This document shows positions 8,875 to 20,500 of a DNA stretch of 64,000 bases, piece by piece. The stretch is from Phoronis australis (lineage: Eukaryota; Phoronida; Phoronidae). Numbering within the stretch: position 1 is the stretch's first letter; the number at the start of each line of letters is the position of its first letter. Location: contig NMRA01000902.1 of assembly GCA_002633005.1 (NCBI GenBank), positions 1-64,000 on the forward strand, given 5' to 3'. Under the pieces are notes generated by a model. That model had not been told where the DNA came from and did not search any database. It worked only from the letters and a program-made list of their open reading frames with translations. A program made the position numbers and the translations under genes.

Positions 8875-11569
8875 GTGAGTGTCGGTTGACTCCCATATTT
8901 TGCATGCATCCCGTCCGGTCTTTAGCTCTACATGTTGATACAGGTTTCATGGCGAGTTGACGAGCAGAACTACCCTGGCTGTGTGCAATTTAGGGGTCTA
9001 TGAAAGAAAAACACTCAGTGGTACCTAGCTGTATTTTGACGATAGCCTTCATACAGCTAGCTGGCTGGCTAGGAGGGCCTATGCCTATGGGATGGCCACC
9101 ATCTGTACTGCGGCCAGTTGAAACAGTGGTATTGTCTAGATCTCGCCACAATTTTCAAGAAGGGTAAAAATCTGAAACAGCTGAAAAGCCATCGAAGCAT
9201 TTTTCACAAATTTGTGAAATGGACTTAAATCAAAAAATAAGAGGAAAATACTTATGATTGTTCTTAATCAACCCAATTGAATTCCCTTGACATACTTAGG
9301 GAACCGCAAACAGTCTTACCGGTCATATTTCGCCTATTACCTTCCTTCGAACAACAATGAATCAAATCATCTGTCATCTTTTAACCTCAGATTTTGACCT
9401 AATAACATATTGTAAGAGTGTCTCGAATGCCAGCCCATGAGCAAAGTGAATGCTTCAGTCAACAAGTTCACAAAAATGTAAATGAGTGAGCGACTAGTAA
9501 ATTGTAAAAAAATCTTCAAGTGAATAAGTACTTTCGAAAGGCTTGATTTCTATGCAGTTATATTTGCTGTATTATTTCAGCAGTTAAATGTGCTCACGCA
9601 ATCGCAATTTCGACGTGATATGTATGACTTAATTCTACTCTTTCAATACGGACTTCCAACCATGTTTAAAGGTTGGTTTACTGACTAGGTCCAATGCACT
9701 GGCAGTAGGGAAAAATCCTTGAACGACAAGACTTGAAGCGAGGTTCCTTGACTGAGAGGCAAGCATCCAAACTGTTAGGCCTAGAGGAAAATTGCCACTG
9801 ATCTTAGCAAAAGACAATCGTAACTTTTATATTAATTTCCACACCAGTCATTAACTTGGATCCTGAATGCAGTCATTAAATCTGAATGTGGAAAATTATC
9901 AGCTTCACTTTAGTTATACATTTTTGCTCTTACATATGTCTCAGGGTCGTGTTTGCAATGACGTACCTACAACCATTTTAGTTATGACTATATGCTTGAT
10001 TAGGAACATTGATAAAATGCGCCCTTGGGATCTAGAACATGATCTCATACTGGTGGGTGAAAATGTCCCTGCCAGGAGATTCCTGAGGTTGAAAACTTCT
10101 TCCCACAATGAAATTCTAATAGCCTATAAAAATATTTCGTCCACGAAAATTGATCTGGCAACAAAGAAACTCTGGTTACAACATAGATAACCCCACCTGT
10201 GACAATACTTACTACTAACTTGTGATTCAGGCAATGTGCTACTGTAAAATACTACTAACTTGTGATTCAGGCCATGTGCTACTGTAAAATACTAATACTA
10301 GTGATTCAGGCCATGTGCTACTGTAAAATACTAATACTAGTGATTCAGGCCATGTGCTACTGTAAAATACTAATACTAGTGATTCAGGCCATGTGCTAAC
10401 TGTAAAATACTAATACTAGTGATTCAGGCCATGTGCTAACTGTAAAATACTAATACTAGTGATTCAGGCCATGTGCTAACTGTAAAATACTAATACTAAC
10501 TTGTGATTCAGGCCATGTGCTAACTGTAAAATACTTAGTACTAACTTGTGATTCAGGCTATGTGCTACTGTAAAATACTTAGTACTAATTTATGATTCAG
10601 GCCACGTGCTATTGCAAAACTGGTGCAACTGAAATTCATTATTGCTCGAGACCCTTCTTGGTTCATGAAGTGACCTGGCGAGTCGAACCAATTAATTGTG
10701 AGTCTGATCTCGAGCAATAACAAAATTACATTTTTTCCAAGCCAGTAGTGAAGGCTAAGGAGGTAATTGAGACAAGTTTTAATTAGCAGCAAGCACTGGA
10801 TATTTTGCTCAGGGTGTGGTACCTTCACTATGGACGACCATATTATGAGTACCATACGCAGTGTCTCAGATAACATTTTTACGTTTTAGATTCATGTTGG
10901 ATTTTGAACAGTGTTAAGTAGCAGGTGTAATGTGCCTGAGCATTTGGTTATTTTGGCTTCTGTGTTTTTATCATTTGATTAACAAGCTGGGCACTGACAT
11001 CCTAAATGAACTAGCCTAGAGAAGTGAGTTGAATTCCTTAGTGAAATGAAGTGACTTCAATATTTATTGACAGCCGGTATATAACAACTTTAAAAAAGAA
11101 TTTTGTTGCAACGTAATTAGACTGTATGTCTTGTGTTGTAATGGTTGATTTATAGTATTGTTAGGTTTGTGGAATAGCTGGGATGAGTTGTATAGACAAA
11201 GTGATATGTAGCACTTTGTAGTTAGAACCTGACAATGTTTTAAGCACTTTTTATGTAGTGATGTTTTGCATATAAAATTTCATACGTTCCAAAACGGCAA
11301 AATGAATTTAAGAAAAGCGCAATAAATATTTTTTGCCATCGTATGTTAAATTTTAGCATAAGCACGTATATCTTCATGTTGCACTCAAACACCTTGCGTC
11401 AACTATTTTGGAATAAAGTGCATTTATTTCAAAATGGTTCCCTAGACTTAGAATAGCACTACAATCGACCACTCAGTCAATGAATGCAACTTGTGATTGA
11501 GAGGAGATCAATCTGTCAGAAAATCACATATTTTTAGTTTAGTCATGACATCAATAATTGACATTTCAG
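8875..11569. other. GEN1 intron 1 / upstream stretch
   Basis: Apart from the tandem array at 10205-10620 I see no supported feature. A 107-codon open frame at 9867-10190 has no recognised domain or splice context. Confidence 0.5.
10205..10620. repeat. Tandem array, about 41-45-bp unit, ten copies
   Basis: Each unit holds GATTCAGGCCATGTGCTA followed by ACTGTAAAATAC. Several units also carry TACTAAC a few bases before the TTCAG|G, so they look like a branch site plus a 3' splice site. The array lies upstream of the first GEN1 coding exon. Confidence 0.9.
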
Positions 11570-11577
11570 TACTCATT

Positions 11578-14500
11578 ATGGGAGTGACCAACTTATGGTT
11601 GATCCTGGAACCAGCCAAGCAACACATACCATTAAGTAATCTGAGGGGTCAAACTCTTGCTGTTGACTTGAGTATTTGGATTGTTGAAAACCAAGGAGTA
11701 AAGGGACTTGAAGCAGCTGGTGTGTCCAAACCATATCTCAGGTATTGGACAAGTGTATTCTTGACCAACATGTGTTAATTGTGTATATACCTTATGAAAT
11801 GGTCATGCTCATAAGACCAATGGCAACAGTAATCCACAGGTTTTACTACTGTTCAACAATTAGTGCATTTTTCGTGATGATTGCATAATTTTATTGCGAC
11901 AGGCGCAAACATCACAATGCACTTGGAACCCTCGAGAGCATAAAATTGTTGAAGAATCCCCAGTGGCCTCCATTAACAAACTATTAAATGGAAAAATGAT
12001 GTTTTATTCTTACATCTCATGTTTGGATATATAACATAATGCTTAAATTGCGGTTCTTTTTAAATGCTAATACATTCATATTTTGAAATAAAACAGTTCT
12101 TTGTTTTCTGCTCTGTTTTCACATTTTACTTCAGGGTCGGACATTTTAAATCCTGTATTGACCTTGGACACATGACTTTGATACAACCCAATACTGTATT
12201 GACCCGCTAGGTGCTGATCAGCAGCAAGTAACCTTTTTTCCCTTGATGCCAATGAGACAACTGTCTCCACCTGTTGGAAAGTTGCATCTGCTAGACTTAC
12301 CTGTCTGGAGTTTGCTTATGGAGCACATTGTACATATGGTTAACATCGTACAGCTCATTATGAGTCACAAAACACGACTAAAAAAATTTGATTGCTTGTA
12401 GCAAGGTCATCATTCTTTGCAAAGTGATATTTTCAGCATGCATAATAATTGAAATGATATCAGTTCATGTGGGAAATGTTATGTAATATGTTGTAACAAC
12501 GGAAATTATTATCTGAAGTTTTCTTCTTTTTTTTCAGAAATCTGTTCTTTCGAGTATCTAATTTGCTTCAGCTTGGTGTTAATCTTGTGTTCGTTATTGA
12601 GGGCGAGGCCCCTGAGTTGAAATGGCAGACCATGTCTTCTCGACAGCAAGCTGTCTGGGGCCAATACAGGAAGACAAAAGGGGTCTGGTCACGCCCCAGG
12701 GCCATGCGCAGACCACAGCTGAAGGCCAAGATTAAAGAGGTTTGCATGGTGGCCAATGAAAGTTAACTGGGCTGTGCAATTGTTCTCTAAGACAGTGGCC
12801 ATAGTATTTGCACCAGCATTTTCTCTTGCTTTTCTTCATGAATCTTATTTCATTGAGATTGCATAATATTTACTACCAAGAACAGTTAATTTACTGCTAC
12901 AGAAAGTAAACCCTCAGTGACTAATTAAAATTATGAAGAGTAAAATAAATTATTAGGTTTAGTACAAGTATTGATTACAATTTTTCAAGACATTCTAAGG
13001 TTTGTATAGTCATGTTGTAAAATTGACAAACATTTCAGGCACAGTATTTGTTCAGTGCTTAGTATAAAGTATTTTGGGATACTAGTTCCCATTTTATCAA
13101 TGGTCATAAGTCAAATCTTAGCTAAAGACAGTTGTATCTTTGATTATATTAATTTCCCCACTGTTCATTAGTTTGGCTGGTGAAAGTGGTCATAAGTGTA
13201 AATATGGAACATTATTAACTTGACGTCAGTTACAACATAGTCACTCTACTTAAAAAGCAGCGTTATTTTGGAATAACGGGCCTGCCACCATCTTAGCTTT
13301 AACTTTAAAGGCTTTTGATAAACTGAACCACTGCCGTGATTTTGATTTTTGTTGCATACTCATAAGTTTGTGGCCAAAATGTTGTGAGTTTCACTGCCCT
13401 TAGCACCATTTAAGTATGCTTATGGTACAATGTCATGACTGGAGGTATAGACCAGGTTCCGAGGAAGATGTAGTTTTTTAATACCAGATGGGTGTTCATA
13501 GTGGTGATGTTCAATTTTACAGTAAGGGACAAGCACTTTGACCTGTGATGGAAGTTATGTTGCTCATTGACCAGTATAACTTATACAATACCTGTATACT
13601 TTATATGTGTTTCAGTGCTGTGAAATGCTGGACTACCTTGGAGTACAGTACATACAGAGTGAGGGTGAGGCTGAGGCCATGTGTGCTGTTCTTAATGCTA
13701 CCGGGGTATGTACAGTGTTTGTTGGCAGGGCTAGGGTGAGGCCATGTGTGCTGTTCTTGATGCTACTGGGTTATGTACAGTGTATGTTGGTGGAGTCAGT
13801 CAGAAAAGTAGTCAGACAAAATAATGCGGAATTTATTCCCTGTCATGACAACTGAATGCAGGCTGAATTTTCCATGTCACAGGCCTGACAGACCAGAACC
13901 AACTGTGCCTTATGTAAGAATGTGTGTGGTTCAACAGTTGATTAACTTTGAGCAAACCTCTGTTGAGTAGCCTTGCTGTGGATCAGAACTATTGATTTAC
14001 TCTTGTCCCCATTTTCAGCTGGTTGATGCCTGTATCACAGATGACGGGGATGCCTTTCTGTACGGTGCTAGAACAATATACAGGAACTTCACTCTCAACA
14101 CAAAGGCAAGTGTCCTGTTAAGCAAGCTGGGGTCAGTTTCATGAAAAGTGACAAGACTTAAGTCAGAAATNCTACTGGGGGGTATGTACAGCGTATGTTG
14201 GCAAAGTGAGGCTGAGGCCATGTGTGCTGTTCTTAATGCTACAGGTATGTACAGTGTATGTTGGTGGAGTCAGTCAGAAAAGTAGTCAGACAAAATAATG
14301 CGGAATTTATTCCCTGTCATGACAACTGAATGCAAGCTGAATTTTCCATGTCACAGGCCTGACAGACCAGAACCAACTGTGCCTTATGTAAGAATGTGTG
14401 TAGTTCAACAGTTGATTAACTTTGAGCAAACCTCTGTTGAGTAGCCTTGCTGTGGATCAGAACTATTGATTTACTCTTGTCCCCATTTTCAGCTGGTTGA

Positions 14501-17500
14501 TGCCTGTATCACAGATGACGGGGATGCCTTTCTGTACGGTGCTAGAACAATATACAGGAACTTCACTCTCAACACAAAGGCAAGTGTCCTGTTAAGCAAG
14601 CTGGGGTCAGTTTCATGAAAAGTGACAAGACTTAAGTCAGAAATTTGGTTGTACACTCCACATAACTACTTGTGAAAAATTATTAAATCTCACTTGTGTA
14701 TAGTCTCTTAGAATTTACCAATACCTACAAGGTATTGAGAAAATTGCTACATGTTATCTTTGGACTATGATGCACTCATATTGCCTTTGCCAAACCTTAA
14801 TTCAACAAGTTTTTGTCTTACGTGTGAAATCACATTCATAAAACAGACCTGTGGGCTTTAACCTAACCTGGCTGAGTATGGAAGGAAATTGAATCCAATA
14901 CTGGAACTGATTAGCGTTAAAGTATCTATTGCATAACTGGTAATTTATATTTTATGTTGGCTTTGCCTCTTTAGAAGGATCACAGTTTGTCTTGAGCAGA
15001 AATGGAATATTTTGTTCATAGTTGTGAAAGGTGCCAGGCTGTCTTCAAGGAAGGTGCCAGCCTATTTTCAATGCCCATATTTGATAGTTTCAACATGAAT
15101 AGGCTTCATTTTGTTGCACAAGTCTGTCTTCAATTGTTTTGTTTTATTTAGAGCAGCTAGTCTGTGCTTTTTGTGACCACTGTCCAGTTGGATCCTTCAT
15201 TACAGAATTAAATTTATTTCAGTTTTGTTTTAAAGCATTGATCAAGAAATTTTCATATCCATTTAGACAAGTAGGTCAAGAAAAGTCATGCGTCTATGGT
15301 CTATCAATTAACAGTTCCCTTTTCTGGAAACAATTCATGACTTTGTGCTATTCCAGGACCCACATGTTGAGAGCTATTCTGCTAGTGATGTACAGTGTCT
15401 AACTGGTTTAACTAGGCAACATTTGGTTGGCATGGCTCTGTTGCTAGGTTGCGACTATATCCCCAAAGGTGTGCCAGGCATTGGTAAAGAGAAGGCAATG
15501 GAGCTGATGACTGAGTTAGGTGGAGTGGATGTCCTACAGAGGTCAGTGCAGTGTTCTTGCTCTTCACATGTAACTTCCTGACTTCTTGATGTCTTGTGCT
15601 TATAATATGGTAACCTTGATTATTCACTGTAACTAGATACTTTCTCCACGCTATCTTTCCGGTGATTATTATTCTAACTGTTATATTTGCTATTTTTTAT
15701 TCTTACACTTTGTACCACTATTTTGTCATGATGAATTAGCAATACTGTTTTTCTAATAATTCATTATTCAATATTTTGTTTTTATGAAGATTCCGTGATT
15801 GGTCCAGTCCCAGGTTTGATGGCAAAGTCAAGGTTCCAATTGAAATGGCAGTGAGAAAAAAGGCTTTGGCTGTAGAAGGGTTTCCCAATGAAGCGGTAAG
15901 ATACAGGAATACAGTAATGCTACTTAAGTTATGTCATAGTTAAGCTGTGAACACTTACTGAGTTTTGTCATAGTGAGGTTGTGAACAGTTACTTAGTCAT
16001 GTCATAGTCAGGCTGTGAATACTTACTGAGTTATGTCATTATCAGGCTGTGAACAGTTACTGAGTTACGGTATGTCATAGTCAGGCTGTGAACAGTTACT
16101 GAGTTATGTCATAGACTGTGAATTATACTTACTGAGTCATGTCATAGTCAGGCTGTGAACTGTTACTGAGTTATGTCATAGTCAGGCTGTGAATACTTAC
16201 TGAGTCATGTCATAGTCAGGCTGTGAATACTTACTGAGTTATGTCATAGTCAGGCTGTGAATACTTACTGAGTTATGTCATAGTCAGGCTGTGAATACTT
16301 ACTGAGTTATGTCATAGTCAGGTTGTGAACACTTACTGAGTTATGTCATAGTCAGGCTGTGAATACTTACTGAGTTATGTCATAGTCAGGCTGTGAATAC
16401 TTACTGAGTCATGTCATAGTCAGGCTGTGAATACTTACTGAGTTATGTCATAGTCAGGTTGTGAACACTTACTGAGTTATGTCATAGTCAGGCTGTGAAT
16501 ACTTACTGAGTTATGTCATAGACTGTGAATTATACTTACTGAGTCATGTCATAGTCAGGCTGTGAACAGTTACTGAGTTATGTCATAGACTGTGAATTAT
16601 ACTTACTGAGTCATGTCATAGTCAGGCTGTGAACAGTTACTGAGTTATGTCATAGGCTGTGAATTATACTTACTGAGTCATGTCATAGTCAGGCTGTGAA
16701 CAGTTACTGAGTTATGTCATAGGCTGTGAATTATACTTACTGAGTCATGTCATAGTCAGGCTGTGAATACTTATTGAGTTATGGGGAAAATTTGGGTGTA
16801 TTTCAATCATATATTATAAGAGTTCATAAATTTTGGGGGACGGCATGAGCTAACTTTCGGACGGATCGGACTACGAGTGTGGCAATTTTACTTTGTTATG
16901 TTTGCATCAATGTATCTTCAAAGGTCCTCAACGGATTTTCATAAAATTTGGCAAATAGGCATCCCTCTCGTTTTTGGGTGGAGTCGAGGTATCTTGCACC
17001 ACCTAGTGGTCATTTTTATTATTTTTGAGTATGTTTTTCGCTTCTGCCCCTCTATCAACCAAACCACTGTAAGGATGATTGTGAAAATTGGCATATATGT
17101 TCCTACTCTGAAGAAGATGGCTGACGAGTTAAACTACTGTGGCACCTCCTCGTGGTAGTTTTTTTGCGCCAATGACTGTATCACCTGAAACCTCTGCAGG
17201 ATTTTTATTAAATTTAGCAATTGTATTTATACAAAGTTGGCAACAGATGACAACTTTTGGACAAATTCAATAAACACTGTGCCCCCTAGTGGCAATTTCA
17301 TTTTATTCTGTTTTCCTCTGTTTCTCTGAAGTTTTGTGACGGATTTCTATGAAATTTGGTGTTATATTGCTTTCTATTAAAGAAGCAATGACATGTTCCT
17401 ATTTTCGGATGGATTGTATGTTTTTGCGCCATCTAGTGGCCATTTTTATGACACAAATAAGCAACCCTAAAAGCACACTATTTACGATGCATTCGTGGGC

Positions 17501-20500
17501 GCATTTCAATGCTCCGCGTTGCTCTTGTTAAAGATCCGATGACACACGTCTTTCTTTCTGATGGATTCGATGTATTTTTCTCTATCTAGTTAACATTTTT
17601 ACTATTTTCCAGTCTATTTTTGGCCTCTATCAACCAAACCACAATAAGGATGATTTTTGAAAATTGACATCTATGTTTCTACTGTGAAGAGGACGGCTGA
17701 TGATGCTTTTTGGACGACTCGGACTACTGTGCCACCTCCTAGTGGCAGTTTTTGTTGTGTCTAAGGCTGTATGTCCCAAATCCTTTACATGATCTTTATT
17801 AGATTTGGCAGGTGTATTTATATGGAGTTGACAACAGACAACGACGACATTTAGATAGATCCGACTACTGCTGTGCCCTATAGTGGCAATTTTATTTTTT
17901 ATGTTGCCCTCTGTGTTGTTGAAGCTGCTTGGCATATTTTTATGGAATTTGATCAATAGGTTTAAATGAAAGAGTCGACAAGTTCCTCTTTTCAGATAGA
18001 GTCAACGTGTAGTGGCCGTTTTATTATCATGAATTTGATTCTTTTTCATGAATTTGACAAACAAATTTCTAGTATGAAGACGACAGCACTTTTCCTTTTT
18101 GTGATGGATTCGACGTGTTCTACACCAAAGAGTGGCCGTTTTTGATAACTTTTAGTCTGTTTTTGTCGTCTGCTTCTGCGTCTGCCAAACCGCCTAGAGG
18201 ATCAGATATGTTCCTACTGACAAGATCATGGCTGATGTGAATTTTCAAATGGGTGCAACTACTAGTGACCTTTTTCAAATCTACGGCTGTATCTCCCAAA
18301 CGGCATGCATGATGTTTTTGAATTTTTCCAATTGTGTTCCTGTTGACTTGACAGCAGGTCAATGGATGCGACTACTGTTGTAGTTCCTGATGGGATTTTT
18401 TCATGCTTGCCTTTGTATCTTTGGAATTCTTTTAACAGATTTTGGTAAAATTTGGCAAATAGTTAAGAGAGATGCCGACACCTCATTTTTGGATGGATTT
18501 AATGTATTGTATGCCATGTAGCATGGGCGACACACCGTAGGGGGCTGGGGGGGCTATAGCCCCACTTTTTTCCAGTGCTTTGCCGCCCATGTCTATGATA
18601 CAAATAAATACCCCTAGAAGCATAGCATTTGTGGTGCAGTCATAGGTGCCTTTCAACACTCCGCATTGCTCTTGTTTTACAGATGAATTAAATCATTAGA
18701 ATACTTGAAATTATAGAAAAGTTTTGTTTAATGACTGCTGGTCAGTAGAAACCATGTTAATGATGAAGAAAAGTTTTTCTTAACCTTTGTTTTTCATAAC
18801 AAGTTTACGAAAATAAAATTTGGCATGCTCACCATCTTGTGTGTTAAATTGAAAATCTGTTTGAAACCAAAGTCTTGTTCTTTGTTGAAGACTTGATTTC
18901 TTGTGTACGTCCTTACATAATGCTGTTCATTGTTTTCTGAGATAAACTTCATTTATTGTACTAGTATAGTATTTTTTATAATAAACATTAAAAAATCTGT
19001 CTTGAAAATTTTTAATTAACTTTTCCAAAATAGGTCATTGACGAATATCTGGTGTCACGTAACCGCTGTCCCACATCAGTGCAGCAGTGGCGCCGGCCAG
19101 ACATGCAGCGCCTCCAAGTGTTCAACTACAGCAAACTAGAGTGGCCGGAGGTCTACAGTCAGCAGAAGGTACTGCCGTTGGCCACACTCTGGGACATAAG
19201 AGACATATCAGCAAGTGGTGTGGTCGATCACTCGATTCACTTCATGCCAAACAGGTAACTTGAGAGAAGTGTCAACAATAGTTCCTGATTTTGGACACAA
19301 CTTGTGGCCAGTTATTCAGTGGAGAAAACTGGTTCTCAAAATATCATGGGTTTATTTACATCATAGCTTTTGTTGTTGCATAAGTATTATCATGACATAA
19401 AATTCTCATATTTGAAACACTTGAAAAATTAATTATTTTGCTTTAAGCCAGAGCTTGTCCCAGATTCCAAGAAATAAGCAATATAATTGTCCGTCCCAAA
19501 TTCAAGAATCATCTGAAAGTCAAGAAATTACCCGCTCTGTGGATTGAAAGCACATTGTCTGAAATTTGAGAAATATGATGAACCGCAAAATTGCCCTTGT
19601 CTCAAATTCCAAAATGAAGAAGATTCAATTTTTGCTCAAGTTTCCGTGTCTCAAATTCTTGAGATTGTCCCAAATTGGAGAGTTTTTACCTGTCATTACA
19701 CTAGCTCTAGTATTTTACTTACTAGTTTTATAACCTCTTGTTGGTGAAGTTCATTTTTCATTGAATCCCAAGTTTCATGTTTCAAATCTTGTATTTTCAA
19801 AGGGCTAAAGTTTTATTATGGAGATTTACAAAACATGGAATCGAGCAATTTTGAAACACAACTCCGTTATTACTACTTATGTTTTAGTGTTACAAGGTCT
19901 GTGAAATGCTTCTTTTGATAAATTATGCTATCTCAGTTCAACTCTCATTCACACCAACGCTAATTTCATGTCTGTCTTGAGAAGTGACGAACAGTTAGAC
20001 ATCTTCAGTTCACCTACACTCATCTGGTGTTCTGCTCTTTACAAAGCTTGAATTCAATGTTCAGTGTGGATAACACAATATGCTACACATGAATATGGTT
20101 CAATATGGTTCAATATGGTCTGTTGACTTTGACACTGATCTTCTCTTATCCCTCTGTGTCGTGCATTCATAGATTCATGGTTTATTCTGGCTACAGTTTT
20201 GTTCCACAAAACGTATTTTGTTTCAGAATAATAAAAGCTAGAGTGCGACAAGGTGTTCCTTGTTATGAGATTGAGTGGGTGAAACCGCCGCAGATAAAGA
20301 TCATTCATGTCGACGATGAGGTTGGAGACAAGCCGTGGATCACTTTTGAAGAGAAGGAAGCCATAAGCAAGTGTTTTCCTGCTCTTGTCCGCACTTACAA
20401 AGAGCAGATTGCTAAGAAGTCTAAAGGTGAGTACACAGGCTTCCAACCAAGAAGAATGCACCAGCTGAGCTGGAGGCCAGTGCCTTGATCAGCCCCATGG

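Noticed and set aside
9867-10190. 107-codon plus-strand frame
   Set aside because: Lies in GEN1 intron 1, with no homology recognised and no splice or start context.
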